Shown: positions 1-7,101 of the stretch, piece by piece
Position numbering within the stretch: the first letter of the stretch is position 1
How the letters are laid out: each line of letters starts with the position of its first letter
Origin: Sneathiella sp.
GTDB taxonomy: Bacteria > Pseudomonadota > Alphaproteobacteria > Sneathiellales > Sneathiellaceae
Assembly: GCA_002732675.1 (NCBI GenBank)
Contig: NVRR01000110.1
Coordinates: 1-9,382, forward strand
DNA length: 9,382 nt
Direction of reading: 5' to 3'
Made by a program: the position numbers and the translations under genes
The notes under the pieces: generated by a model
Database searches by the model: none
Told to the model about the DNA's origin: nothing
Seen by the model: the letters and a program-made list of their open reading frames with translations, nothing else

Positions 1-61
1 ACTCAATAATAAAATAATGGTATTGGCGTCTGCGTGGTGACACCAAAAGGGAGTATTACGA

Positions 62-574
62 ATGAACAGTTTACGCAAATTAACACTCGGCCTGACGCTT
101 GGCCTCAGCGGACTGGTGGCATCCACCGCCAACGCCGTCGAGATCGAGTACTGGCAATACATCAACGCCGGTCGCGTTGACGCGATCAACATCCTGATCG
201 AAAAATTCGAAGCCGCCAGATGGCGATTGATTCTGGGAACGGGGCGCCTTAACAAGGACAAACTTCCCCTTACCTGCGATCAATATGGGTGTATTTACCA
301 GCGGCAGGGGCTAAATATTGCCTTTCCACAGAATGAGCCGGGTGCCACAGAAGATTGCGGCCGCGCGGATATTATCCTGAGCCGTGTGCCCATTGGCGGA
401 GATTGTACTGGTGCCATACTGACCATCGATAAATTTGATCTTTGGCGCAACGGTGCCCATAGCCTGTATTTCGATAGCGACATGGGCGTGCGGTTCGAAA
501 CCGCAAACGGATTACGGGGGAACCGTCCCTGGGTTCCGGCGCGGCACCAGAAATCTGGCCAAAATGCAGATTGA
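62..574 (+). CDS. Chimeric frame: solute-binding protein N-terminus joined to ComEC C-terminal tail
   Basis: This 170-residue frame does not match any single family I know. Residues 1-25 are a typical Sec signal peptide (basic start, Leu/Gly-rich core, Ala-Asn-Ala cleavage motif at 23-25). Residues 26-52 (VEIEYWQYINAG..., ending IEKFEAA) look like the mature start of a family 1 sugar-type ABC solute-binding protein, in which KFEAA is normally followed by NP. From about residue 53 the sequence resembles the alphaproteobacterial ComEC tail: CDQYGCIY at 72-79, EDC-RADIILS at 97-107, and the IDKFDLWRNGAH signature at 122-133. The start is convincing: ATG at 62 has AAGGGAG at 47-53, eight bases upstream. 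Codon use changes at the junction near base 217. It could be an assembly chimera close to a contig end, or a real rearrangement. If expressed, a short secreted peptide of unknown function would result. Confidence 0.6.
   Translation: MNSLRKLTLGLTLGLSGLVASTANAVEIEYWQYINAGRVDAINILIEKFEAARWRLILGTGRLNKDKLPLTCDQYGCIYQRQGLNIAFPQNEPGATEDCGRADIILSRVPIGGDCTGAILTIDKFDLWRNGAHSLYFDSDMGVRFETANGLRGNRPWVPARHQKSGQNAD
218..574 (+). pseudogene. comEC: 3' remnant of comEC/rec2 (DNA uptake channel), 5' part absent
   Basis: About 118 codons match what I know of the extreme C-terminus of alphaproteobacterial ComEC, the inner-membrane channel that takes up single-stranded DNA in natural transformation. The marks are the paired cysteines of the CDxxGCI segment, the DC-xADIILS segment, and the FDLWRNGAH signature followed by RGNRPWV near the stop. 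Full ComEC proteins are around 700 residues, so all membrane segments of the competence domain are missing here. The location supports the identity, because comEC commonly lies beside lexA in Alphaproteobacteria and is transcribed toward it, as here. Either the rest of the gene was lost through a rearrangement, or the sequence left of about base 217 was wrongly joined. I cannot distinguish these from sequence alone. Confidence 0.65.
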
Positions 575-582
575 TCGACATG

Positions 583-605
583 TAAAAAACGAATAGGTCT
601 TGACC
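583..605 (-). terminator. Weak candidate intrinsic terminator after the ycaQ-like gene
   Basis: Read on the minus strand, the bases just after the ycaQ-like stop codon form AGGTC-AA-GACCT (594-605), realistically a 4-bp stem with a 4-base loop. Five bases follow, then a run of six T (588-583). The stem is short and not GC-rich, so this is only a candidate. The gene from the other side ends at 574, so a stop for transcripts converging from the right would make sense here. Confidence 0.3.
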
Positions 606-1778
606 TTAGCTTGACGGGTGAAGCCAATTTACAGTGGACGCGTCAATCAGGCGGGCAAAGCGCCTTAGTTCAGTGTCCAGCTTATCTGATCGCGGTTTGT
701 TCCACTTAATACCCGGTTCCGGCCAGAATTGGGTGACGGTAAGGGTTCCGACTTTGCGGTCGGCCTTAAGTTCGATGCGGCCGACGAAGCGGTCGCCTTC
801 GAGAAGCGGATAGACGTAATAGCCCCATTTGCGCTTTGCCGCGGGGACAAAAATCTCGTTCCGATAGTCGAAACCAAATAAGCGGAAAAGTCTGTCACGG
901 TCACGGATCGCCGGGTCAAACGGATTGAGTATTCGCAAACGCAATGTTGGCGGCGGGGTCTCTGACAGGCGCGCTTCAATATTTGCTGGTGCGAAAGCGG
1001 CCATCCAGCTGCCATCGCTGGCTTCAATTTCGACATTCACAAGATCGGAGTTGTTGCAATTCACCCAGGTTTTGACTTCCGCCATGTCGGCGGCAGCCCA
1101 GAAACGCTGGATATCGCCAACAGTCCCAAAGCCAAGACGATCAAGCGCGCCCTGACATAGTTGATCAAGCTGATGCGTATTGGCATATTCATACTCCCTG
1201 AAATGCCGGGGAATGACTCGTTCTGACAAATCATAAAATTTCCTGAAATTGATCCGGTGTGATGTTGAAAGCTCCCCCGCATACCACATTTGATCAAGAA
1301 CCCGTTTATGGGGAGGCCGCGACCACATTTCCTTTTTACCCTCGATTTTTGTCTCAAACGCGTTGGTGGAAAGGGGGCCTTCCTGTTCGATACGGGCCTT
1401 GATGGCGATGCGCTCCGCCTGGCTCAGGCCGGTCCGGTAATAAGCCGAACGCGCAACCTTATCGCCAAGGCGGCGAAATTGTCGCTGCCAGACCGGGTAG
1501 AATGCCATGGGCAGGACAGAGGCATCATGGGTGAAATGCTCAAATATCTCGCGATCCTCCGCAAGCAGCTTGTTCAGCATCGGTTCGCGATAGTTCTGAT
1601 TACGGCTCCAGAGGATATGATGATGGGCGCGGGTGACATTGCGGATGGTATCCAGCTGCACGAAGCCTAAGGATTTGATGCAGTTCAGAATATCCAACGG
1701 CCCGGTGGGTGCCACCCCCAACCCTTGTGATGACAGCCACAGCCGCCGCGCATCCCGATTGCCGATTTTCAGCGCCAT
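606..1778 (-). CDS. ycaQ: YcaQ/AlkX-like winged-helix DNA glycosylase (interstrand crosslink repair)
   Basis: The 390-residue product belongs to the winged helix-turn-helix family of E. coli YcaQ (AlkX, about 410 residues) and Streptomyces AlkZ. Known members are DNA glycosylases that excise bulky N-alkylated bases and unhook interstrand crosslinks. The N-terminal part reads KSLGFVQLDTIRNVTRAHHHILWSR (in part) at 36-59 and holds Q41-L42-D43, matching the catalytic Gln-x-Asp motif of the YcaQ subgroup rather than the Gln-x-Gln of AlkZ. Other family marks are the FEHFTHDASVLP segment at 79-90, LNPFDP at 284-289, the RDRxRLFRLFGFDY block ending at 305, and KRKWGYYVYPLLEGD at 315-329. ATG at 1778 fits the family start; the ribosome site is weak (CAGG about eight bases upstream). 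The gene follows lexA on the same strand after 86 bases, so it may be partly cotranscribed with it. No frameshift or missing core residue was seen. Confidence 0.85.
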   Translation of the reverse strand: MALKIGNRDARRLWLSSQGLGVAPTGPLDILNCIKSLGFVQLDTIRNVTRAHHHILWSRNQNYREPMLNKLLAEDREIFEHFTHDASVLPMAFYPVWQRQFRRLGDKVARSAYYRTGLSQAERIAIKARIEQEGPLSTNAFETKIEGKKEMWSRPPHKRVLDQMWYAGELSTSHRINFRKFYDLSERVIPRHFREYEYANTHQLDQLCQGALDRLGFGTVGDIQRFWAAADMAEVKTWVNCNNSDLVNVEIEASDGSWMAAFAPANIEARLSETPPPTLRLRILNPFDPAIRDRDRLFRLFGFDYRNEIFVPAAKRKWGYYVYPLLEGDRFVGRIELKADRKVGTLTVTQFWPEPGIKWNKPRSDKLDTELRRFARLIDASTVNWLHPSS

Positions 1779-1864
1779 ATCAGCAACCTGCTATTTACTA
1801 TATAGATTAAAATAGGCATCTAACAGGTTCATAAAGCGTAGAAAAATACCATAAAGCCCATATT

Positions 1865-2593
1865 CTAATATTGCCGGAACAGACCAACCAATTGGCCTTG
1901 AACCTTCACTTGATCGGGACCGAAAATCCGTGTTTCATAGGCAGGATTAGCGGCTTCAAGCGCGATAGAGCCGCCCTTACGGCGCAAACGTTTTAACGTC
2001 ACTTCGCCATCATCAATTAATGCCACGACAATCTTGCCATTCTCAGCCGTCTGACTTTCGCAGATTATCACCGTATCGCCGTCGTGGATACCGGCATCAA
2101 TCATCGAATCGCCGGAGACTTCCAGGCAATAATGTTTGCCTCCGCCAATCATTCCTGCAGGAACACTGACAAAATTTGTAGGATCGCTCAGCGCCTCAAT
2201 CGGTGTGCCTGCAGCGATCTGCCCATAAAGCGGCAAACTGATACTGCCATCACCCGCATCATCATCCAAAATTGGCGTTTTCGCCTGTCGGCCCTTGCCC
2301 TGAAAATCGCCTTTGACCAGATTAAGGGCAAAAGGCACAGAAGAAGCAGGTTTTCCGGTTTTGGCTTTCGGTAGGATGTCATCGGGCAGCCGCAATATTT
2401 CCAGCGCCCGCGCGCGATGCGGTAGGCGGCGGATAAAGCCCCGCTCCGTTAGACCAGTAATCAATCGATGAATTCCAGATTTCGATTTTAAATCAAGGGC
2501 TTCCTTCATTTCATCGAAAGACGGTGACACCCCGTGTTTTTCCAGGCAATCATGAATATATATAAGCAGCTGATGCTGTTTTTTGGTAAGCAT
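1865..2593 (-). CDS. lexA: LexA, SOS-response transcriptional repressor and self-cleaving peptidase
   Basis: LexA represses DNA-damage genes until RecA filaments stimulate its self-cleavage. The 242-residue product has an N-terminal winged helix (about 1-65, starting [15 protein letters not shown]) and a C-terminal S24 peptidase domain (about 118-242). The scissile bond is A128-G129 in GQIAAGTP, the nucleophile is S163 in SGDSM, and the general base is K201 in VTLKRL. The linker between domains is long, as is usual in Alphaproteobacteria. I chose the ATG at 2593 because family members start with MLTKKQ; upstream TTG (2617) and ATG (2608) codons would add only unconserved residues. GGTGGA about nine bases upstream may serve as the ribosome site. 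The gene has its own promoter with an SOS box, so it is autoregulated and separate from the moeA operon that ends 104 bases upstream. Confidence 0.96.
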   Translation of the reverse strand: MLTKKQHQLLIYIHDCLEKHGVSPSFDEMKEALDLKSKSGIHRLITGLTERGFIRRLPHRARALEILRLPDDILPKAKTGKPASSVPFALNLVKGDFQGKGRQAKTPILDDDAGDGSISLPLYGQIAAGTPIEALSDPTNFVSVPAGMIGGGKHYCLEVSGDSMIDAGIHDGDTVIICESQTAENGKIVVALIDDGEVTLKRLRRKGGSIALEAANPAYETRIFGPDQVKVQGQLVGLFRQY

Positions 2594-2635
2594 GGTCAAT
2601 TCCACCATCAAGAACAAAACAAAAACATTGCTAAT

Positions 2636-2650
2636 GTTCTACAAAAGTTC
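2636..2650 (-). promoter_or_regulatory. LexA operator (SOS box) of alphaproteobacterial type
   Basis: The minus strand reads GAACTTTTGTAGAAC, a perfect GAAC-N7-GAAC direct repeat, which is the LexA site known from Alphaproteobacteria. It lies 43 bases upstream of the lexA start and covers most of the spacer and part of the -10 element of the predicted lexA promoter, so bound LexA would block RNA polymerase. Confidence 0.9.
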
Positions 2651-2664
2651 TCATTCTTCGTCAA
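2636..2664 (-). promoter_or_regulatory. lexA promoter (sigma-70 type)
   Basis: On the minus strand, TTGACG (2664-2659) is followed by exactly 17 bases and then TAGAAC (2641-2636), a 5/6 match and a 4/6 match to the -35 and -10 consensus. The predicted start is near 2629, giving a leader of about 35 bases before the lexA ATG. The -10 hexamer overlaps the left GAAC half-site of the SOS box. Confidence 0.65.
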
Positions 2665-2697
2665 GGACAAAAGAAACCTAGGGTGCTGACCTTCTAA

Positions 2698-3951
2698 TTA
2701 TACATTAGGATAAGGTGCAGTTAGAGGGATAAACAAGATCTCGGATCCCTTGGCGGCAGGTTCGGCGAAGGGTGCTCGGAGGACGAGGCAATCGGCGGCG
2801 GATAACGGCGACAACATCGAACTGTCCTGTTTGGGGAACAGCTCGATTACCGGAATGCCGTCTTCGTCGCCCATGATTTTCGCCCTAAGATAATCTTCTC
2901 GCTGATCATTCTTGCCGATATCGTGCGAAATATAGCCTTTACGTAGTGGGGAGCGTCGCGGCGGCAGGCCGTTGAGAGCATCAATGGCGGGGATCAGAAA
3001 CAGAAAGCTGCAAATCATGCTGGAAACGGGATTTCCGGGCATTCCGAGCAACGGCGTGCCGTCCATATCGCCGAACATCAGCGGTTTTCCGGGGCGCATG
3101 GCAATCCGCCAGAAATCGATGGCGAGACCACCTTTGCCGAGAACTGACTGCACCAGATCATGATCGCCAACCGATGCGCCGCCGAGTGTTACCAGCATAT
3201 CCGCCGATTTTGCCCCCGCCGCCATTTGCCGGAGTGAATTTTCTGTATCCTTGGCGATGCCGAGATCAATGGCCTCGGCCCCCATCTGTTCGATCAGGGC
3301 GGCGATCAGCAGGCTGTTGGAGGAAATAATCTGGTTTGGTCCCACGGGTTCGCCCGGTCGCACCAGTTCATCGCCGGTGGAAAGTAAGGCAATGCGGGGC
3401 TTGCGGCGGACTGTGACCCAGGGAACATTCATGGCGGCGATGAGACCGATATCGCGGGGGCTTAACGTGCGTCCAGCCGACAGACCGGGATCGCCCTCGC
3501 GAAAATCAAGGCCAGCTGGGCGGACATAATGGCCTTTTGCAGATTGTTCCAGGATTGTCACAAAATTGTTCCGATTTTGGGGCTCATTGTTATTGTGACG
3601 CCCAGTTTCCGGCCGTTCCGTATCTTCCTGAATGACGATGGTATCGGTGCCGGCCGGGAGCGGGGCGCCGGTGAAAATCCGCACGGCTTCGCCGCTGCCG
3701 ACATCTGCATCAAAGGAGCTGCCCGCGGCGGCCTCACCAATGACTTTCAGGGTGGCGGGAATAGAGGTGATATCGGACGCCTTGACCGCATAGCCATCCA
3801 TGGCTGACATATCGGCGGGCGGCTGGGTGCGGCGGGCGATGATATCTTCTGCAAGGACACGACCATGGGCCTCGGCAAGGGGGATAATTTCTGTGGAGAC
3901 GGCGCGGAGTCGCTCCAGTATTTTTGTGCGAGCTTCATCTACGGAAATCAT
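2698..3951 (-). CDS. moeA: MoeA, molybdopterin molybdotransferase (molybdate insertion)
   Basis: MoeA inserts molybdate into adenylylated molybdopterin in the last common step of molybdenum cofactor synthesis, in the cytoplasm. The 417-residue product matches the family length (E. coli, about 411). Marks in order are MSAMDGYA at 48-55, [11 protein letters not shown] at 91-101, the IQED segment at 107-110, STGDEL at 191-196, [11 protein letters not shown] at 255-265, RPGKP at 286-290 and GMPGNPVS at 303-310, covering the MoeA N-terminal domains and the MoCF-binding domain. A short Asn-rich insertion lies at about 117-129. The ATG at 3951 overlaps the moaC stop by four bases (ATGA), which implies translational coupling. 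It is the last gene of the trpGDC-moaC-moeA unit. Confidence 0.95.
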   Translation of the reverse strand: MISVDEARTKILERLRAVSTEIIPLAEAHGRVLAEDIIARRTQPPADMSAMDGYAVKASDITSIPATLKVIGEAAAGSSFDADVGSGEAVRIFTGAPLPAGTDTIVIQEDTERPETGRHNNNEPQNRNNFVTILEQSAKGHYVRPAGLDFREGDPGLSAGRTLSPRDIGLIAAMNVPWVTVRRKPRIALLSTGDELVRPGEPVGPNQIISSNSLLIAALIEQMGAEAIDLGIAKDTENSLRQMAAGAKSADMLVTLGGASVGDHDLVQSVLGKGGLAIDFWRIAMRPGKPLMFGDMDGTPLLGMPGNPVSSMICSFLFLIPAIDALNGLPPRRSPLRKGYISHDIGKNDQREDYLRAKIMGDEDGIPVIELFPKQDSSMLSPLSAADCLVLRAPFAEPAAKGSEILFIPLTAPYPNV

Positions 3952-4424
3952 AAGGCGGTATAAGCTCCTGATTTTCCGCCACTTTTCGTCAATAACTTTG
4001 TCTCAAAAATGATCATGCCGCGATCAACCGCCTTGCACATATCATAAATGGTCAGGGTCGCAATGGACGCGGCGGTCAGCGCCTCCATCTCGACGCCCGT
4101 GCGGCCCTTGAGCTTGCAAGTGGCCTGAACCTCGATGACATGGTTCTTGTCATGCAGGATAAAGTCGATACTGACATTACTGAGCGCCAAAGGGTGACAG
4201 AGCGGGATAAGGTCAGATGTTTTTTTTGCGGCCATAATCCCGGCGAGACGAGCGACCCCCAGAACATCACCTTTCTTCGCATTTCCCTTACGAATTAGGT
4301 CAAAAGTATCTGTTTTCATGGATATTTTTGATGATGCAGAGGCTATACGCTCTGTGATATCTTTGTCTCCCACATCGACCATATGGGCGGCGCCGTCTTT
4401 ATCAAAATGGGTTAGCTCACTCAT
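3948..4424 (-). CDS. moaC: MoaC, cyclic pyranopterin monophosphate synthase
   Basis: MoaC converts the MoaA product 3',8-cyclo-GTP to cyclic pyranopterin monophosphate, completing the first stage of molybdenum cofactor synthesis. The product has 158 residues, close to E. coli MoaC at 161. Visible motifs are K51, LCHPL at 75-79, [10 protein letters not shown] at 107-116 and YDMCKA at 127-132, with the catalytic pair D128 and K131. I chose the ATG at 4424 because [11 protein letters not shown] is the usual family start. A frame start at 4445 would add seven unconserved residues and overlap trpC. GAAAG about seven bases upstream is a modest ribosome site. The gene starts 10 bases after the trpC stop and overlaps moeA by four bases, so it sits inside a tryptophan operon. 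moaA is not in the window. Confidence 0.95.
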   Translation of the reverse strand: MSELTHFDKDGAAHMVDVGDKDITERIASASSKISMKTDTFDLIRKGNAKKGDVLGVARLAGIMAAKKTSDLIPLCHPLALSNVSIDFILHDKNHVIEVQATCKLKGRTGVEMEALTAASIATLTIYDMCKAVDRGMIIFETKLLTKSGGKSGAYTAL

Positions 4425-4434
4425 TATCAGACTT

Positions 4435-5226
4435 TCACGCAGCACTCAGCAGAGCCCGGACGGCCCCGGCCACATCATCTTGCCGCATCAGGGATTCGCC
4501 CACCAAAAAACAGCCGCAACCCGCTTTTTCCATGCGTGCCAGATCCTCATGCGTATAAAGACCGCTTTCACTGACCGCCAGACAATCGGCGGGCAGGCCG
4601 CTCGCCAGCTCTTCGGTGGTGGCAATATCCACGGCGAGCGTTTTCAAATTACGATTATTGATACCGATCAGTGGGCTGTTAAGAATGGCTGTGCGCGCCA
4701 ATTCTTCTGCGTCATGGACTTCGATCAGAACATCCATGCCGAGTTCATGGGCGCAGAGTTCCAAGTCCTGTGCCTGTTGATCTTCAAGCGCCGCCATAAT
4801 CAGCAGAATACAATCTGCGCCGAGGGCCCGGGCTTCGATTACCTGATAGGGGTCGAGCATAAAGTCTTTACGCAATACGGGCAGGGAAACCGCGGCGCGC
4901 GCCGCCACAAGATAGTCGTCTGAACCTTGAAAATACGGGATATCGGTCAGGACGGAAAGGCACGTCGCCCCGCCACTTTCATAGGCATTGGCGAGGGCAG
5001 GCGGGTCAAAATCCTCCCGGATCAGGCCTTTCGACGGAGAGGCCTTCTTGATTTCCGCGATTAAGCCATACTCACCCGCATCCCGCCGGGCCCGGAGTGC
5101 CTTGATAAACCCGCGCGGTGCCGTCGCGGCTTTGGCTTGTTCTTCTAACGCGGACCAGGGTGCTTTCGTTTTGCAGGCCGCAATATGCTGGCGTTTATCA
5201 TTACATATTTTTGCAAGAATACTCAT
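4435..5226 (-). CDS. trpC: TrpC, indole-3-glycerol phosphate synthase
   Basis: TrpC closes the indole ring: carboxyphenylamino-deoxyribulose phosphate gives indole-3-glycerol phosphate, CO2 and water. The 263-residue product is a single-function (beta/alpha)8 barrel of normal length, not fused to TrpF. Active-site motifs are [11 protein letters not shown] at 57-67 (E58, K60), LRKDF at 118-122 (K120, the likely general acid), LIEVHD at 167-172 (E169), GINNRNL at 188-194 (N191) and VSESG at 218-222. The start lies three bases after the trpD stop with no strong ribosome site, which points to translational coupling to trpD. trpF must be elsewhere in the genome. Confidence 0.96.
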   Translation of the reverse strand: MSILAKICNDKRQHIAACKTKAPWSALEEQAKAATAPRGFIKALRARRDAGEYGLIAEIKKASPSKGLIREDFDPPALANAYESGGATCLSVLTDIPYFQGSDDYLVAARAAVSLPVLRKDFMLDPYQVIEARALGADCILLIMAALEDQQAQDLELCAHELGMDVLIEVHDAEELARTAILNSPLIGINNRNLKTLAVDIATTEELASGLPADCLAVSESGLYTHEDLARMEKAGCGCFLVGESLMRQDDVAGAVRALLSAA

Positions 5227-5229
5227 GAG

Positions 5230-6261
5230 TTAGACCGTTTCGTTGGAAATACGCTTAAGGTCTTCGAAAGCCTGCAAAGCCCGGCCACTATCAATGGATT
5301 GCGCGGCGAGTTCAACCCCGTCAGCCAGGGTTTCGCATTTCCCTCCAATCATGATCGCCGCCCCGGCATTGAGAAGCGCCACATCGCGATATGCGCCCGC
5401 CGCGCCGCGCAGCAGCGCCATCAGGGCCTTGGCGTTATCTTCCGGTGTGCCGCCTTTAAGATCCGCCAGAGTGACTTTTTTAAGGCCAACTTCTTCCGGG
5501 GTTACCGTAAATTCGGTAATTGCGCCGTCTTTCATTTCGACGACTTCCGAGGGGCCGGTCGTTGTCAGTTCATCAAGTCCGTCAGAGCCATAGGTGACCC
5601 AGATATGCTTGGAGCCGAGCTCGCGGAGGGTTTCGGCCATTGGGCGCATCCAGCGAGGATCATAAACACCGATCAACTGGCGTTTAACGGCAGCCGGGTT
5701 CGACATCACGCCCAGCAGGTTAAAAATCGTGCGAATACCAAGCTCAGTCCGGGTTGGTCCAACATGCCGCATGGCGCCATGATGGCGATAGGCGACCATA
5801 AAGCCGATACCAGCCTCTGCCACCGCTCGCTGTGTCAGGGCGAAGTCGCATTCGGTATTGATGCCGAGAACAGCCTGGACATCGGCGGTCCCGGAGCGCG
5901 AGGAGGCGGCCTTGTTGCCGTGTTTGGCAACCGGCACCCCGGCGCCCGCGGTAACAAAGGCGGCGGCGGTTGAGATATTCTGAGTTCCATGACCATCGCC
6001 GCCGGTGCCGACGACATCAACGGTATCTTCCGGTACGGTGATATAGGTTGCGCGCTCCCGCAGGACCGAAACGGCTCCCACCAGCTCATCGACGGTTTCG
6101 CCGCGGACATGCAACCCCATCAGAAAGGCTCCCATCTGCGACGGTGTCGCGTCGCCGGAAAGGATAATGTTAAAGGCACGCTTGGTCTCGTCTACGGTCA
6201 AGCTCTGACCAGCCGCAACTTTACCGACCAAGGCCTTGAAATTTTGCATATTTTCGCTCAT
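5230..6261 (-). CDS. trpD: TrpD, anthranilate phosphoribosyltransferase
   Basis: TrpD joins anthranilate to phosphoribosyl pyrophosphate. The 343-residue product has the usual length. Motifs are VGTGGDGHGTQNIST at 84-98 (pyrophosphate binding), KHGNKAASSRSGTADV at 113-128, H161 and R171 for anthranilate, and the metal-binding D230-E231 in SDGLDE. Two normally conserved prolines are replaced: the Ala-Pro before the HH-AM segment reads A157-Y158, and the GPL of the NLLGPLxNP block reads G184-V185-M186. The frame is intact and the rest is well conserved, so I take it as functional. The ATG at 6261 overlaps the trpG stop by four bases (ATGA). Confidence 0.95.
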   Translation of the reverse strand: MSENMQNFKALVGKVAAGQSLTVDETKRAFNIILSGDATPSQMGAFLMGLHVRGETVDELVGAVSVLRERATYITVPEDTVDVVGTGGDGHGTQNISTAAAFVTAGAGVPVAKHGNKAASSRSGTADVQAVLGINTECDFALTQRAVAEAGIGFMVAYRHHGAMRHVGPTRTELGIRTIFNLLGVMSNPAAVKRQLIGVYDPRWMRPMAETLRELGSKHIWVTYGSDGLDELTTTGPSEVVEMKDGAITEFTVTPEEVGLKKVTLADLKGGTPEDNAKALMALLRGAAGAYRDVALLNAGAAIMIGGKCETLADGVELAAQSIDSGRALQAFEDLKRISNETV

Positions 6262-6851
6262 GCAGCGGCCTTTTTATCGGCGCCCGCCAGATCGAGGAAA
6301 TTTTTGAGCAGATCATGCCCATACTCGGAGGCAAAGCTTTCCGGATGGAATTGAACCCCATGCAGCGGCAGATCCTTGTGGCTGAGGCCCATAATAACGC
6401 CATCATTTGTCGTTGCCGTCACGTCGAGGGTATTGGGAACGCTCAACGGGTCAATGGTCAGCGAATGATAGCGTGTTGCTGTAAAATTGTTGGGAATACC
6501 ATTGAACAATCCTGTTCCAGAATGACTGATAGTCGATGTCTTGCCATGCATCAGCTCATCCGCCCGCACGACTTTACCGCCGAACACCTGGCCAATGCTT
6601 TGGTGGCCGAGGCAGACACCGAGCATGGGCATGCCGGTCGCGGCGGCGCGTTTGACAAGTTCGAGGCAAATTCCAGCCCGATCCGGATCGCGAGGACCCG
6701 GAGAGAGAACGATCCCGTCTGGCATTTCTGCAAAGACCTCATCGACCGTCACAACATTGTTGCGGTAAACCTTCACCTCTGCTCCCAGTTCACCAAGAAA
6801 CTGAACGAGATTGTATGTAAAGCTATCGTAATTATCTATTAATGTAATCAT
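6258..6851 (-). CDS. trpG: TrpG, anthranilate synthase glutamine amidotransferase component
   Basis: TrpG hydrolyses glutamine and passes ammonia to TrpE for anthranilate synthesis from chorismate. Its relative PabA serves aminodeoxychorismate synthase, and in many bacteria one protein does both jobs. The 197-residue product is a complete class I amidotransferase domain. Marks are the family start MITLIDNYDSFTYNL, oxyanion-loop SPGP at 50-53, nucleophile C80 in GVCLGHQ, and H169 with E171 in VQFHPES. The ATG at 6851 is right by homology, yet no Shine-Dalgarno sequence precedes it and the predicted promoter lies very close. It is the first gene of the trpGDC-moaC-moeA unit and is separated from trpE by the opposite-strand yibQ gene. 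Confidence 0.95.
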   Translation of the reverse strand: MITLIDNYDSFTYNLVQFLGELGAEVKVYRNNVVTVDEVFAEMPDGIVLSPGPRDPDRAGICLELVKRAAATGMPMLGVCLGHQSIGQVFGGKVVRADELMHGKTSTISHSGTGLFNGIPNNFTATRYHSLTIDPLSVPNTLDVTATTNDGVIMGLSHKDLPLHGVQFHPESFASEYGHDLLKNFLDLAGADKKAAA

Positions 6852-6864
6852 ATCAGTAACTTAA

Positions 6865-6891
6865 ATAATATTTCTTAATCGTAAGTGTCAA
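6865..6891 (-). promoter_or_regulatory. Predicted trpGDC-moaC-moeA promoter
   Basis: On the minus strand a perfect TTGACA (6891-6886) is followed after 15 bases by TATTAT (6870-6865), a 5/6 match to the -10 consensus. The spacer is shorter than the ideal 17. Transcription would start near 6858, leaving only about seven bases before the trpG ATG, with no ribosome site. A promoter is expected here because the opposite-strand yibQ gene cuts trpG off from trpE. I see no leader peptide with Trp codons and no convincing attenuator. Confidence 0.5.
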
Positions 6892-6986
6892 GTATTTTGA
6901 CTGCCAGAATTATGCTCGGCCCGACAATAGCAGTTTCGCTTCTTTTTGGATATGGTCAAGCCCTGAAAAGCCGTAGAATCTCAATT

Positions 6987-7016
6987 TTGACGTAATGTTC
7001 ATATCTTATTTACCAT
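6987..7016 (+). promoter_or_regulatory. yibQ: Possible yibQ promoter (weak)
   Basis: TTGACG (6987-6992) is followed after 18 bases by TACCAT (7011-7016), a fair -35 and a poor -10. An alternative pair is TTCATA (6998-7003) with TATAGA (7022-7027), also 18 bases apart. A promoter must lie in the 250 bases between the divergent trpG and yibQ starts, but neither candidate is strong. Confidence 0.2.
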
Positions 7017-7101
7017 GTTGATATAGAACTGTTTTCAGCTTAGAAAGAGATTAGGGATACTGCCTTTGGCAGGGTCTTTCGATGTGGGGGAGAAGACGCG
7101 A

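Noticed and set aside
1290..1670. A 126-codon open frame on the plus strand
   Set aside because: It is antisense to the conserved N-terminal half of the ycaQ-like gene and shows no protein family features.
1827..1841. Possible second LexA box before the ycaQ-like gene (GTTC-N7-GTAG)
   Set aside because: Only one half-site matches; the other has two mismatches in four bases, too weak to call an operator.
4318..4923. A 201-codon open frame on the plus strand
   Set aside because: It is antisense to the start of moaC and most of trpC, has no ribosome site worth noting and no recognisable domain.
5185..5973. A 262-codon open frame on the plus strand
   Set aside because: It lies almost wholly antisense to trpD, its protein has no family features, and trpD is fully conserved in the opposite frame. 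It is a by-product of codon composition.
6900..6934. Inverted repeat ACTGC ... GCAGT between trpG and yibQ, considered as an attenuator or operator
   Set aside because: Five bases per arm with a 25-base loop, upstream of the predicted trpG promoter, and no Trp-rich leader peptide nearby. Chance is a sufficient explanation.
7066..7101. Extended start of yibQ at TTG 7066
   Set aside because: It lacks a ribosome site and adds 12 unconserved residues, while ATG 7102 has a strong GGGGGAG at good spacing.
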